A stretch of 64,000 nucleotides of DNA from Acidobacteriota bacterium (GTDB lineage Bacteria > Acidobacteriota > Terriglobia > Terriglobales > Acidobacteriaceae). Positions 1 through 9,245 of this stretch are shown one piece after another. A program made the position numbers and the translations under genes. The stretch spans positions 62,001 through 126,000 of the forward strand of contig JARLGJ010000062.1 in NCBI GenBank assembly GCA_031296105.1. Reading direction: 5' to 3'. Below the pieces are notes generated by a model that was given only the letters and a program-made list of their open reading frames with translations, did not search any database and was not told the origin of the DNA. Position 1 is the stretch's first letter, and each line of letters starts with the position of its first letter.

Positions 1-1462
1 TGGACGAGACCGGCACGCCGGTCCAGCGCGAAACCACATCTTCAATGTCTTCGCGCTGCACAATGCCGGTGGTGGCTTCGTCCAGGTGATACTTCTCGCG
101 CAGCACGCGCAGGTTTTCGCGTTCCTTGCGTTCCTCGTCGCTGTAGAAGCGCGCCTTCTCGAACTCGTGGCTGGCGATCGCGTTCTCCATGCGGTGCACG
201 ATGAACTTGATCCGCTTCTGCACCTCGGTAATGTCTTCGGGCAGCGCCGACTGGCGCAGCTTCACCCGGGCACCGGCCTCGTCGATGAGGTCGATGGCCT
301 TGTCGGGCAGGAAGCGATCCGGAATGTAGCGGTTCGAGTGCGACACGGCGAAATTGATGGCCTCGTCCGTGTAGCTGACCGCGTGGAACTTTTCGTAGCG
401 CTCCTTGATGCCCATCAGGATCTTCACCGAATCTTCCTCGTTCGGCGGAGGAACCTTCACGGCCTGGAAGCGGCGTTCCAGTGAGCGGTCCTTCTCAATC
501 GACTTGCGATACTCGCCCGGCGTGGTGGCGCCGATGCACTGGATTTCACCGCGCGACAGCGCGGGCTTCAAAATGTTGGCCGCGTCGAGCGAGCCCTCGG
601 CCGAGCCGGCGCCCACCAGGGTGTGCAGCTCGTCGATGAAGATGATCGAGTTCTGGTTTTCGATCAGCTCCTTCATGATGGTCTTGAGGCGCTCTTCAAA
701 CTGGCCGCGGTACTTGGTGCCGGCCACGATCAGCGAAAGGTCCAGGGCCAATACGCGCTTGTCGGCCAGGAACGAGGGAACCTCGCCGTCCGAGATGCGC
801 TGCGCCAGGCCTTCCACAATGGCCGTCTTGCCCACGCCGGGCTCGCCGATCAGCACCGGATTGTTCTTGGTGCGGCGGCACAGAATCTGAATGGTGCGGT
901 CCACTTCACCGTCGCGACCCACCAGCGGATCGAGCTGGTTTTCCAGCGCCGCCTGCGTCAGGTCGCGCGAGAATTCAGCGAGCAGGGAATTTTCGCGGTT
1001 GGCGGGACGCGGTGGCTGCTGCTGCACCTTTTCCTGCGTGGTGCGCTGCAATTCCTCGCGGATCGTCGCCAGCTTCAGGCCGCGCTCGGCAAGAATCTCG
1101 GCGGCAAAGCACTTTTCTTCGCGCAGCAGACCCAGCAGAAGATGCTCGGTGCCAATGTGCTTGTGATTCAGGCGCTCGGCTTCTTCGCTGGCGTAGGCCA
1201 GCACCCGCTTGCACTCGTTGCTCAGCGGCAGGTCCACGCTGGTGGATACTTTTTCACGGACGGTAGTGTGGGCTTCAATCTGCTTGCGGATCGAGTCCAC
1301 CGAGGAATGTTGGCGAAGGAACCGGTTGGTGAGGGCTTTGTCTTCGCGCAGCAGGCCCAGCAACAGATGCTCCGTCTCAATGTACGGAGATCCGAACTGG
1401 CTTGCCTCGTATCGAGCAAAGAAGATCACTCGTCTGGCTTTTTCGGTGTATCGTTCAAACAT
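1..1462 (-). CDS. clpC: ATP-dependent Clp protease ATP-binding subunit ClpC (5' part, cut by window edge)
   Basis: About 487 codons are visible; the gene runs off the left edge. The protein begins MFERYTEKA, the usual ClpC start, and has two Clp_N repeats each containing [11 protein letters not shown]. The first AAA+ module follows, with Walker A GEPGVGKT near residue 206 and Walker [10 protein letters not shown]. ClpC is a Hsp100 unfoldase that feeds proteins to ClpP in the cytosol. The UVR linker and second AAA+ module should lie outside the window. A GGGAGA stretch lies about 9 nt before the ATG. The upstream leader holds a small hairpin (CCTCCG and CGGAGG arms at 1535-1552). No CtsR-type operator was recognised. 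Confidence 0.95.
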   Translation of the reverse strand, partial: MFERYTEKARRVIFFARYEASQFGSPYIETEHLLLGLLREDKALTNRFLRQHSSVDSIRKQIEAHTTVREKVSTSVDLPLSNECKRVLAYASEEAERLNHKHIGTEHLLLGLLREEKCFAAEILAERGLKLATIREELQRTTQEKVQQQPPRPANRENSLLAEFSRDLTQAALENQLDPLVGRDGEVDRTIQILCRRTKNNPVLIGEPGVGKTAIVEGLAQRISDGEVPSFLADKRVLALDLSLIVAGTKYRGQFEERLKTIMKELIENQNSIIFIDELHTLVGAGSAEGSLDAANILKPALSRGEIQCIGATTPGEYRKSIEKDRSLERRFQAVKVPPPNEEDSVKILMGIKERYEKFHAVSYTDEAINFAVSHSNRYIPDRFLPDKAIDLIDEAGARVKLRQSALPEDITEVQKRIKFIVHRMENAIASHEFEKARFYSDEERKERENLRVLREKYHLDEATTGIVQREDIEDVVSRWTGVPVSS

Positions 1463-1660
1463 TCTTCCATCTCCCGGCTTCTCCGCCCCGGCCATTGCCG
1501 GTTGCGGGATGCCTCTCTTCGCCCCCTCAAGGAACCTCCGAAAATCCGGAGGCCCGTAAACACTTATCGTGCCGCAAAAATTGGCGGCCAGCCCAACCAG
1601 TTTCCTTCCGGAAACGACTTCTTCAACTATGCCACTAAACGCCGCCGCAAGCGAAAGAAA

Positions 1661-2383
1661 TCAACCCGCCGCCGTTGGCAAAGACTCGCCCCTGGACTCG
1701 ATCAGCTTGCCGTCCTGCAGGCTCAAAATACGATTGCAGCGCCGCGCAAATTCCATGTTGTGCGTCACCAGAATCGAGGTCAGTCCGATGGCGTGGTGCA
1801 GGCTTGCGATCAGGGAAAACACTGACTCGGCGGTCGCGTGATCCAGGTCGCCCGTCGGCTCATCGGCCAGCAGCAGCTTTGGACCCGTCACCAGCGCGCG
1901 CGCCAGGGAAACCCTTTGCTGCTCGCCGCCGGATAGCTCGCCCGAGCGATGATGTCCGCGGCCCGCCAGCCCAACCTGCTCCAGCCAACGCGCGGCTTCC
2001 TGCTCGGCCTTGCGGCGGTTATCTCCCCGCAAATACAACGGCATGGCCACGTTTTCCAGGGCGGTAAACTCCGGCAGCAAGTAGTGAAATTGCCACACAT
2101 ACCCAATCTGACGATTGCGGAAGTCGGCCGACGCCTGTTCACCCAGGGAGCTGATTTTCTCCCCGTTAAAATAGACTTCGCCCGCGGTTGCCGTGTCCAA
2201 GGCTCCGAGGATGTGCAAAAGACTGCTTTTGCCGGCACCGCTCTGTCCCACAATGGCCAGCATCTCGCCGGCCGCCACCCGGAAGGAAAGGTTGTCAAAG
2301 AGCACAAGATCCGCGCTTCCCGAGCGATAGACCTTACGGAGGCCCTCCACGCGGAGGATCTCTTCTTTTAACATTGGATGCAC
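1661..2383 (-). CDS. lolD: Lipoprotein-releasing system ATP-binding protein LolD
   Basis: ABC ATPase of the LolD/MacB branch, about 240 aa. It has Walker A GQSGAGKS near residue 46, signature LSGGEQQRV and Walker B LLLADEPTGDLD. LolD powers LolC/E extraction of outer-membrane lipoproteins from the inner membrane. The GTG at 2383 is chosen because GGGAGAG lies 6 nt before it; the frame stays open to a TTG at 2404, and an ATG at 2374 is the other candidate. The permease gene (4067-5446) lies upstream on the same strand but is separated by a phosphodiesterase gene and a 416-bp gap, so lolC and lolD may not share one transcript. MacB-type export is the alternative; the nearby lolC favours Lol. 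Confidence 0.9.
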   Translation of the reverse strand: MHPMLKEEILRVEGLRKVYRSGSADLVLFDNLSFRVAAGEMLAIVGQSGAGKSSLLHILGALDTATAGEVYFNGEKISSLGEQASADFRNRQIGYVWQFHYLLPEFTALENVAMPLYLRGDNRRKAEQEAARWLEQVGLAGRGHHRSGELSGGEQQRVSLARALVTGPKLLLADEPTGDLDHATAESVFSLIASLHHAIGLTSILVTHNMEFARRCNRILSLQDGKLIESRGESLPTAAG

Positions 2384-2799
2384 CCCATACTCTCCCTGGT
2401 GCAAATTCGCTCATGGAGGAAAAACCTCCCGTGGAGCAGCCTTTGCCACGCAGAACCTTCTGCATTTATTAGACCACGATCATGCGTTCCGCTGATGTGC
2501 AACGAATTACACATTCCGGGGAGCGGCCGATTGCGGCGCTACAGCCGGGAGTGCATCAGATCCGGGCCGCTGCAGGACTTATCGGGAGCCGTGGCGGCGG
2601 ACATCATGATGAAAGAGTTCGGACCCTGCAGAATCTGGAAATAGAGAGGCGATCCGGGATCGACGTCCACTTCGGAGTGCAGCCGTTCCGGTGAGGTTGT
2701 TTTTGAGGGGAGCACCGCGGGATGTACCGTGAACGCCCCAGAAACCGCCATGCACCAACTTCGATGCATAAAGGCTTCTGGGACGTAATTCGTGAGTTG
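2384..2799. other. Intergenic region upstream of lolD
   Basis: No convincing gene in 416 bp. On the minus strand a TAATAA-like -10 element (near 2467-2472) is followed by the near-palindrome GCAGAACCTTCTGC (2450-2463) and a GGAGG/CCTCC hairpin (2415-2429), which could be the lolD promoter, an operator and a leader stem. A 76-codon minus-strand reading frame (2539-2769) has only a weak ribosome site and no recognisable domain, so it is not called. Confidence 0.4.
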
Positions 2800-4032
2800 C
2801 TACTTCTTCAACACCGGCAAGAATACATCCACTTTTCCGTCGTTGGGAGCGGGTGTCAGGTTCAGCAGACGGGCCATCAGCGAGTAGATGTCCACGTTGG
2901 GGAAGGGTGGCAGCGTTGCCGGCTCCTGGAAGCCCGGTCCGTCGGCGATGAAGATGGCGCGCATCGATTCCAGGTCGTTCTCGAAGCCGTGGTTGCCCAG
3001 GTGCGGATCCTTCCAGCGGCCCATGCGTTCGCGGGTTTCGAAGGACCATCCCTCTTCGGCCACGGCCACCACGCCTCCAATGCGCGGGTTGCCCGAGAAG
3101 TGCCAGCGTGCGGGAACGTCCTTGGCCAGATAGGCGTGCAGGTGCGGCGCCTGGTTCAGCTTGGCCACCAGCGCGGCATTGTCACCGTTCTTCGCGTTGA
3201 GCACAAACACCGGCGAGCCGTCGATGAACTCATAGGTGCTTTCATCCACGTAGTCATCGAGCGCGATGCGCTGCGAGGCCGGCGTGGAGGCCATGCCATG
3301 GTCGCTCACAATGATGAGGTTGACCTTGCCCCACAGGCCTTTCTGCTTCAAACCGGCCACCAGCTCGCCGATGCTGTGGTCCACCATGCGCACGGCGTCC
3401 TTTACCTGCTGCGACTCGGGACCAAAGTGATGGCCCGCGGTGTCCACTTCGTTGAAGTACAGCGTGGCGAAGCAGACCGGATCGGCCTCGGTCAGCCAGT
3501 CCAGCACATGGGCAATACGCTCGCTGTGCGGCATGGCGTCGTCGTAGGGGAGCCAGTGCTTCGGATGCTGTCCGCCGATGGGCGCCTCCGAGCCGGGCCA
3601 GAACAACGGTGCCGCCGGGCAGCCTTGCTTTGCGGCGGTCACCCAGATGGGCTCACCGCCCCACCACTTGGCATCCTGCACCGCCGCGCGATTGCCCATG
3701 CTGAACACTTCCTTGGTCACCGGATCCACCATGCGGTTGCCGATGATGCCGCTGTGCGCGGGATACAGGCCGGTGGCGATGGTGTAGTGATTGGGAAAGG
3801 TCTTGGAGGGGAACGACGGAATCAATCCATCGGAGGCAACACCTTCTTTGGCCAGGGCGCGCAGATTCAGTGCGTCGTAAGCCTTGTTGACGAGGTAATC
3901 GTGGCGGAAGCCATCGATGGAGACCAGCAGAACAGGCGTGCGCGTTTGCGCCGCCGCCAACTGGAGCAGGAACAGAACGGCCAGCAGCACGGCAAGTCCG
4001 CTGCGGCGAATTCGATTCGAGAAGTGCGACAT
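2800..4032 (-). CDS. Secreted alkaline phosphatase-superfamily (ENPP-type) phosphodiesterase
   Basis: 410 aa with a signal peptide (hydrophobic stretch about residues 12-28, AAAQ cleavage). The nucleotide pyrophosphatase/phosphodiesterase fold is shown by the metal Asp in VSIDGFR (D40), the nucleophile Thr in PSKTFPNHY (T78), NEVDTAGHHFGP, VSDHGM and the last metal His in GNHGF. The substrate cannot be read from sequence: nucleotides, phospholipid head groups or phosphate esters are possible, acting in the periplasm or outside the cell. The ATG at 4032 is chosen because it begins the signal peptide and has AAGGACGG upstream; the longer frame to 4302 only shadows lolC. It lies between lolC (34 bp away) and lolD, an unusual insertion in a Lol locus. 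Confidence 0.88.
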   Translation of the reverse strand: MSHFSNRIRRSGLAVLLAVLFLLQLAAAQTRTPVLLVSIDGFRHDYLVNKAYDALNLRALAKEGVASDGLIPSFPSKTFPNHYTIATGLYPAHSGIIGNRMVDPVTKEVFSMGNRAAVQDAKWWGGEPIWVTAAKQGCPAAPLFWPGSEAPIGGQHPKHWLPYDDAMPHSERIAHVLDWLTEADPVCFATLYFNEVDTAGHHFGPESQQVKDAVRMVDHSIGELVAGLKQKGLWGKVNLIIVSDHGMASTPASQRIALDDYVDESTYEFIDGSPVFVLNAKNGDNAALVAKLNQAPHLHAYLAKDVPARWHFSGNPRIGGVVAVAEEGWSFETRERMGRWKDPHLGNHGFENDLESMRAIFIADGPGFQEPATLPPFPNVDIYSLMARLLNLTPAPNDGKVDVFLPVLKK

Positions 4033-4066
4033 TTCAGGACCGTCCTTGGATGATGAAAACGAGCCG

Positions 4067-5446
4067 TTATTCGTAGCGCAAGGCTTCGGCGGGCAACACG
4101 CGAGCCGCCGAGTGCGAGGGATAGACCGTGGCGACAAAGCTGACGCCAAGCGAGACCAGCGCCACCAGCAAGGCGTCCATGGCGCGTGGCGCAAAGGGCA
4201 CGTAGTCGATGGCATAGACCTCGGCCGAGAGCGAAATCCAGTGGTAGTGTCCGGCCAGGAAGGCCAGAGAGTAGCCCACCACCAGTCCGATGGAGGTGCC
4301 AAGAATGCCGATCAAAAGGCCCTGCCAAATGAAGATGCGGCGCACCTGCTCACGGCGCGCGCCCATGGAGACCAGCACGGCAATGTCGCGCGTCTTCTCC
4401 ATCACCATCATGATCAGCGAGATCAAAATGTTCAGCGCAGCCACAAAGACGATGAGCCCGATGGTGATGAAGGTGACGACGCGCTCCAGGCGCAGGGCGC
4501 GGAAGAGCGCCCGGTTCTGCTCCATCCAGTTGGTGGTCTGGTAGCCCTTGCCTGCGGCCTGCTCAATCTCCTTGCCGATGGCCTCGGCCTGGTAAATGTC
4601 GTCCACCTTGAACTCCAGCACGCTGGCCGTGTCGCCCAGGCTGAAGAGGCGTTGCGAATCAGCCAGTGAGCACAAGGCCCAGGTGGAGTCGTAATCGTAG
4701 AAGCCGGATTCCATGATGCCCACCACTTTAAATCGCATGTAGCGCGGCACCATGCCGAAGGGCGTCAGCTCTCCCTGCGGGCTGGTGACCAGCACCACCG
4801 AGCCGACGGTGGCGCCCAAGGTGGCAGCCAGATCCTTGCCCAGAACAATCGGCGGCATGGCGGCTATGCGCGCGGAGGCCGCGGCGAGCGATGAAGGATT
4901 GCCGGCCGCGGCATTGCCGGGTGCGCCATTGCCCGTTGCCGCATTGCCCGCGGAGAGGTCGCTCTGCGCGGCATCGTCCTGTGCCGCCTCGGCGCCGCCC
5001 TGTTCCGCACGCTGCTGCGCGTCGATCAACGGCTGCACGCTGCCCTCGTGTACGGATTGCAGCAACGAGGAGACGCGGCGTTCATCCTGGGGCACGATGC
5101 CCTTGATGATGCCGCCGCCGGCGCGCGCGCCGCGCGAGATGAGCACCTGCTCGTAGATGGCCGGAGCCGCGGCTTTTACATGGGGCAGCTTTTCCAGTTG
5201 CGAGGAGAGCTGCTGCCAGTTGTCGATGCCGTCGTTTTGCACCCGCATCAGGTTGACGTGCGAGGTCGAGCCGAGCAACCGCTGCTGCAAATCCTGGCGG
5301 AAGCCGTTGTTGATGGCCAGGGCGATGATGAGCGAGGCCACGCCGGCGGCGACGCCGAGCACGGAGATCAGGGTGATGACGCCGATGACGGCCTGCCGCC
5401 GCTTGGCGCGCAGATAACGGGCGGCAATGAATACCTCGAAGCGCAT
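4067..5446 (-). CDS. lolC: Lipoprotein-releasing system permease LolC/LolE
   Basis: 459 aa MacB/FtsX-type permease: an N-terminal transmembrane helix after the MRFEVFIAARYL start, a large periplasmic MacB_PCD domain, then three C-terminal helices with the FtsX core (VFVAALNILISL, EKTRDIAVLVSMGA). As LolC/E it would extract lipoproteins with LolD and pass them to LolA. Many phyla carry one such permease acting as a homodimer, so C versus E cannot be decided. Residues about 145-195 form a low-complexity Ala/Gly/Asn/Gln insert with repeated GNAA-like units, absent from enterobacterial homologues. Confidence 0.9.
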   Translation of the reverse strand: MRFEVFIAARYLRAKRRQAVIGVITLISVLGVAAGVASLIIALAINNGFRQDLQQRLLGSTSHVNLMRVQNDGIDNWQQLSSQLEKLPHVKAAAPAIYEQVLISRGARAGGGIIKGIVPQDERRVSSLLQSVHEGSVQPLIDAQQRAEQGGAEAAQDDAAQSDLSAGNAATGNGAPGNAAAGNPSSLAAASARIAAMPPIVLGKDLAATLGATVGSVVLVTSPQGELTPFGMVPRYMRFKVVGIMESGFYDYDSTWALCSLADSQRLFSLGDTASVLEFKVDDIYQAEAIGKEIEQAAGKGYQTTNWMEQNRALFRALRLERVVTFITIGLIVFVAALNILISLIMMVMEKTRDIAVLVSMGARREQVRRIFIWQGLLIGILGTSIGLVVGYSLAFLAGHYHWISLSAEVYAIDYVPFAPRAMDALLVALVSLGVSFVATVYPSHSAARVLPAEALRYE

Positions 5447-5848
5447 TGGGTAATTATAGAAGTTTGCCGCGCGGGCTGCGCGGGCCGCGGGATGGCCCCT
5501 TCGACGGTGGCCAAGAGAAATCCGGCAGCCGTGTGACCCAATCGAGTCCCCCTGCCACTTACTTTAGTTTCCCTCCGGCTTAGGAATCTCTGCCCGTGCG
5601 GAAAACGCGCTCCTATACTCACGAATATCGAAGAAGGTTTTTGCAGTGAAACGCAGTAAGCAAGATGCGCCTGGTGCGGCCGTGCCGCCGACGAAGGCCG
5701 GTGGTTCGGGCAGTTGCACAAAGCGCACGGATATAAATCGATATATCGATATCCAGTGGTATCGATACCTTTAGCCGCATTCATCGCGGCAAGGTCTTGA
5801 AGATGAGTTGAGATACGCACAACGTAGCTTTCTGAAGGACGATCAGTC
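5447..5848. other. Intergenic region with two perfect palindromes
   Basis: Lies between divergent lolC and the secreted-protein gene. It contains ATCGATATATCGAT (5737-5750) and GGTATCGATACC (5758-5769), both perfect palindromes sharing a TATCGAT core, in a patch far more AT-rich than its surroundings. A 42-codon plus-strand frame (GTG 5646 to TAG 5774) has AAGAAGG about 8 nt upstream and TATACT near 5615, but resembles nothing known; the palindromes sit in its last third. Confidence 0.5.
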
Positions 5849-6403
5849 ATGAAGAAGAATCGAGCGGGAATCTTGGCAGGATGCCTGGTGCTGGCCGCGG
5901 GCCTGTTGTCGAGCGCCATGGCCCAGGGCGACGGTGAGATACACGAGTTGGAAACCAACATTCAGTCGCGCCTGGAGCAGCACGGCGACCGTGTGATGGG
6001 GCAAAACACGCTCCGCTGGAGCACTCGCCTGGACAGCCTGGACCGCTGCCGCGCGGTGATGACCGTGCGCGAGGAAACCGCCATGGGTGACCGCACGGTG
6101 CGTGAAGAGCGGGTGAACATCTCGCTGGGCCGCATCTCCTGGATCAACATGGACCAGTCGAAGAAGTGGATCACCGTACCATGCCAGTCGGCGGACCGCT
6201 GCATTACCACCCAGGCCACCTGCACCAAGACGACCAGGGAAGGCGTCACCGTGGATTGCTCGACCCCCGGCGCACGGCAGAACGCCGAGTTCCGCCTGCA
6301 ATGGGACGGCTCGGAAACTGCCGGACGGTTGCTGGAGCGCGACTTGCAACGCGCCGTGGCTCTGTGCCGCGCTCCCGTGGAGACCGCCAGCAGCTTCCGC
6401 TAA
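5849..6403 (+). CDS. Secreted Cys-rich hypothetical protein
   Basis: 184 aa, not recognised. There is a clear signal peptide (MKKNR start, hydrophobic 8-24, AMAQ cleavage near residue 26), so export across the inner membrane is likely. The mature part has six cysteines, four of them clustered (residues about 112-139), which suggests disulfides. It is rich in Arg, Thr and Glu, with no catalytic motif. AAGGAC lies about 9 nt before the ATG. The stop overlaps the stop of the convergent DUF885 gene by 4 nt. Two TATCGAT palindromes upstream could be operators. Confidence 0.75.
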   Translation: MKKNRAGILAGCLVLAAGLLSSAMAQGDGEIHELETNIQSRLEQHGDRVMGQNTLRWSTRLDSLDRCRAVMTVREETAMGDRTVREERVNISLGRISWINMDQSKKWITVPCQSADRCITTQATCTKTTREGVTVDCSTPGARQNAEFRLQWDGSETAGRLLERDLQRAVALCRAPVETASSFR

Positions 6404-8235
6404 AGCTTAGCCGGAGCATCCTCCGCAAAGAGGATGCCGCGCAACAACATTACCGGTAACGGGCCTTCATTCAACGCGCGATCGTGAAACTCGGCGTTGG
6501 TGAAGGCCGTTCCTTTTTTCGCCATGTAGTCCCGCCGCAACTCCAGCCAGTCGTGCAATCCCACGTAATAGGTCACCAGCTGCACCGAGGTCAGCTTGGC
6601 GCGCAGCAGCTTGCCTTCGGCTTCGGCCTGGGTCTGGAAGGCTTTACCGGTCATCAACTCCATGGCCTGCTGGTCGGTCATCCCCTGGGTGTGCATGCCA
6701 ATGTCCAGAATGGTGTTGGCCAGCACACGCAGGCGGATTTTGCGCATGACGAGCCGGAAGCGCGGATCGTTGTTGGCAAAGCCTTCGTCCAGCATGACCT
6801 GGGCAACGTACTCGGCCCAGCCCTCGATGTAGGCTCCGTTGCCCAGCAGAGAGCGCAGCAGGCGGCGCGACTCGGGCTCGACGTCATTGGCGTGCTCGAA
6901 CTGCACGTAATGGCCCGGCAAGGCCTCGTGAATGGTGAGCCACTTCAAGGTCCAGTTGTTGTACTCGCGCAGTTTGGACTCAGCCTGGTCCTTGGGCGTC
7001 GCGGGATCGATCGGCGTCACCCAGTACTGCGCCTCGGCCCCCGGCTCCAGCGGCGGAGGATTGTGGAAGCCTGCCACCGAGTAGGTGCCGCGCATGAAGG
7101 GCGGCGTGGCAATCACCTTCAGGTTGTTGCGCGGGCCGAGATCGACGATCTTCTTCTCCTTAATGAAGGCGATGATCGAATCCAACTCTCCCTGGATGTG
7201 CGGCAGCAGATCCGCGGGCGCAACGTGATCGTCGCCAATGCGTGCCAGCACCTCGCCAATGATAAGGTTCTCGCGCGCCTCGCCCGTCAAGCCGGCGTGG
7301 TCGCCGTGGTCGGGATACATCTCGCGGTGCATCGGTTCGGCCAGGCGCAGCATGTCAGCCCGCACCTCGGCCATTTCCTTTTTGGCGTTGGCCAGCGTCT
7401 GCTCGCTCGACACCGGCGTCTCCATCACCAGGCGGAATTTTTCCGCGTAAAGCTCGGGTCCAAGCCTCCAGGTCACCTTCGAGGGTCGCTTGCCGTAGTC
7501 GTCGCGCAGCCACCCTGAGAACTCTTCCAGAGCTTTTTCGGCCTTCGGCGCCGCGGCTTCATAGCGCGCCATCAGCGGCGAGCCGGCGGGAATGGCGTCT
7601 TTCACCATGTGGCGGATCAGGTCGAGGTTGCCCTCGTTCTCCTCGATGGCCGTGGAGGTCTTGATGGGATCGCCGTCGGCGAGCATCTGCCGCGCCTGTT
7701 GCAGAAAGCGCGGAATCTGCTCCATGCGCGAGACGGCGTGTCCCAGGCGCACGCCGGCCCCGGCGTAGCTCTGCGTCATCGGCAGAAAGAGCGCGTTGCC
7801 GATCAACTCCACGTACCCGGTGGGATCGTGGCGATAGCTCTGGATGCGGTCGAGTTCCAGCAGGCTGAAGCCGATGGAGTCCTCGACCAGTTTCAGGTCG
7901 GCCTGCTGCTCCAGATTGAGAGGCGCATGGTCGAAGCGGGCAAAGCGGTCGCGCCACTGGCGGTAGAACTCGCGCTGATGGCGAACGCCCTCCGGCCCAA
8001 CGTCGTCGAGCAGCGCATCGAGTGCCACGGTTTTTCCAGCGGCGCTTTTGTGCTGGTGCAGGCCGGCCTGCGAGGCATTCACCGGCGAAAGCACCAGCGA
8101 CTCGATCATGAACTGCGAGGCCAGGCGGTCGAACTCCGCGTCGCTGGCCTTGCCGGGCTGCGGCGCGCCGGTTGCGGCAAGCAACGGAACGGTCAGGAGA
8201 AGTGAGAGGAGTAGAACGGTCAGGCGGGATGGCAT
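6400..8235 (-). CDS. DUF885 family secreted metallopeptidase-like protein
   Basis: 611 aa with a signal peptide (MPSRLTVLLLSLLLTVPLLAA). The DUF885 hallmark HEALPGHY is an HExxxGH variant of the zinc-peptidase motif, followed by a helix with GWAEYVAQVM whose Glu would be the third ligand. The family is widespread and weakly characterised; a periplasmic or extracellular peptidase role is inferred. The gene appears monocistronic and ends 4 nt inside the convergent secreted-protein gene. Confidence 0.88.
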   Translation of the reverse strand: MPSRLTVLLLSLLLTVPLLAATGAPQPGKASDAEFDRLASQFMIESLVLSPVNASQAGLHQHKSAAGKTVALDALLDDVGPEGVRHQREFYRQWRDRFARFDHAPLNLEQQADLKLVEDSIGFSLLELDRIQSYRHDPTGYVELIGNALFLPMTQSYAGAGVRLGHAVSRMEQIPRFLQQARQMLADGDPIKTSTAIEENEGNLDLIRHMVKDAIPAGSPLMARYEAAAPKAEKALEEFSGWLRDDYGKRPSKVTWRLGPELYAEKFRLVMETPVSSEQTLANAKKEMAEVRADMLRLAEPMHREMYPDHGDHAGLTGEARENLIIGEVLARIGDDHVAPADLLPHIQGELDSIIAFIKEKKIVDLGPRNNLKVIATPPFMRGTYSVAGFHNPPPLEPGAEAQYWVTPIDPATPKDQAESKLREYNNWTLKWLTIHEALPGHYVQFEHANDVEPESRRLLRSLLGNGAYIEGWAEYVAQVMLDEGFANNDPRFRLVMRKIRLRVLANTILDIGMHTQGMTDQQAMELMTGKAFQTQAEAEGKLLRAKLTSVQLVTYYVGLHDWLELRRDYMAKKGTAFTNAEFHDRALNEGPLPVMLLRGILFAEDAPAKL

Positions 8236-8479
8236 TGCGATTCCTCCGAAACGACACTATACAGCAGCCGGAGCGCCCGGCGTTCGCTTCGCAAGTCCTT
8301 GCCTGAATCGGTGCCAATCGCCATCATAAAAAGAAAGAATGAGCCCGCGACGCGTTTTCGTCGTAACCTTAATTTCAGGGAATCCCTGGGCCTCACTTAC
8401 GAATCAACAACTGAGGGTGGTTGAGTGGCCGTATCAACACCGCCTGATTTTCCGTTCTTAAGGAGAAAAGGGAAGCATC

Positions 8480-8749
8480 ATGGCGAAGGACAATCAGATT
8501 CCTGGGACGAATCCTCCCGCAAAGAAAACTTCCGCGAAAGCCGCCAAGAAGGTGGTAGTAAAAAAGAGCGCCACGGCGCAGGCTCCGGCCAAAACTCCAG
8601 TTGCCGCGAAGCCTTCCAAAGAGCAGTTGTTAAAGGAAATCAGCGTGCGGGCCTATGAAATCTACTGCGGCCGCGGCGCGCAGCACGGCAGCCACAATTC
8701 AGATTGGCTGCGGGCCGAGGCGGAGATACGGGCAAAGTATAGAATGTAG
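8480..8749 (+). CDS. DUF2934 domain protein
   Basis: 89 aa. The N-terminal half is low-complexity Lys/Ala (KKTSAKAAKKVVVKKS), resembling a basic nucleic-acid-binding tail. The C-terminal 40 residues match the DUF2934 pattern: IxxRAYEIYxxRG followed by HxxDWLRAEAEI. Function is unknown; the domain is common in Acidobacteriota and Proteobacteria. TAAGGAG is the ribosome site (about 15 nt before the ATG). The stop is 5 nt before the downstream receiver gene, so the two are probably co-transcribed. Confidence 0.8.
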   Translation: MAKDNQIPGTNPPAKKTSAKAAKKVVVKKSATAQAPAKTPVAAKPSKEQLLKEISVRAYEIYCGRGAQHGSHNSDWLRAEAEIRAKYRM

Positions 8750-8754
8750 CTCCG

Positions 8755-9117
8755 ATGTCTTTTGCAGTTCCTATCCTCCTGGTGGATGACGACGCAGGGC
8801 AATTGCGCGTCCGCGAAATGATCCTGCGCAACGCGGGATTCCATACCATTGCCGTCACCAGTGCCGAACGGGCACTGGAACTGCTGGCGGGCGAGTCCGT
8901 GAAACTCGCCGCCCTGGTGACCGATCACATGCTGCCAGGACTAAACGGCGCGCAGTTGGTTTGCGAACTTCGCCGATGCCTGCCGCACCTGCCGGTCATC
9001 GTGCTGACCGGGATGCCGGGAGTGGAAACCGAATACGAAGGTCTGGATGTGAAGATCTTTACGAAGCCCTGCGATCCGGAAGAATTAATCGAAATGCTCC
9101 GCCAACTGGGGGAGTAA
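8755..9117 (+). CDS. Stand-alone response regulator receiver protein
   Basis: 120 aa consisting of a single CheY-like receiver. Acidic residues are in LLVDDD (10-13), the phospho-acceptor is Asp57 in LVTDHMLPG, the switch Thr is in VIVLTGMP and the conserved Lys in IFTKPCDPEE. There is no output domain, so it probably works by protein contact or in a phosphorelay. It starts 5 bp after the DUF2934 stop. No kinase gene is nearby. Confidence 0.88.
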   Translation: MSFAVPILLVDDDAGQLRVREMILRNAGFHTIAVTSAERALELLAGESVKLAALVTDHMLPGLNGAQLVCELRRCLPHLPVIVLTGMPGVETEYEGLDVKIFTKPCDPEELIEMLRQLGE

Positions 9118-9167
9118 GGTTCTGTCTGCTGTGGTGCTGTGTTCCGCTCTGGAACACGCAATTTCCC

Positions 9168-9245
9168 AAAAAAAGCGCCCGCCAGGAAGCGGGCAAGCTG
9201 GATTGAGGAGGTTTCTTGCGAGGCTTGCTGCTTTGGCGAGCCCTG
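9168..9245 (-). ncRNA. Candidate small RNA with CCUCCUC loop and intrinsic terminator (antisense to an intergenic region)
   Basis: Read on the minus strand, GCCCGC (loop TTCCTG) GCGGGC GC is followed by seven T (9194 to 9168), a textbook intrinsic terminator, yet no minus-strand gene ends here. Just upstream, GCAAGC (9228-9223) and GCTTGC (9198-9193) can pair and display CCTCCTC (9211-9205), an anti-Shine-Dalgarno sequence typical of bacterial sRNA loops. The two stems share two bases. No convincing promoter was found; CATAAT near 9266 is the best -10. The 5' end given is a guess. The same DNA read forward gives the ribosome site of a possible small ORF at 9216-9344. Confidence 0.35.

Noticed and set aside
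2539..2769. 76-codon minus-strand ORF between lolD and the phosphodiesterase gene
   Set aside because: Weak ribosome site, no domain, atypical composition.
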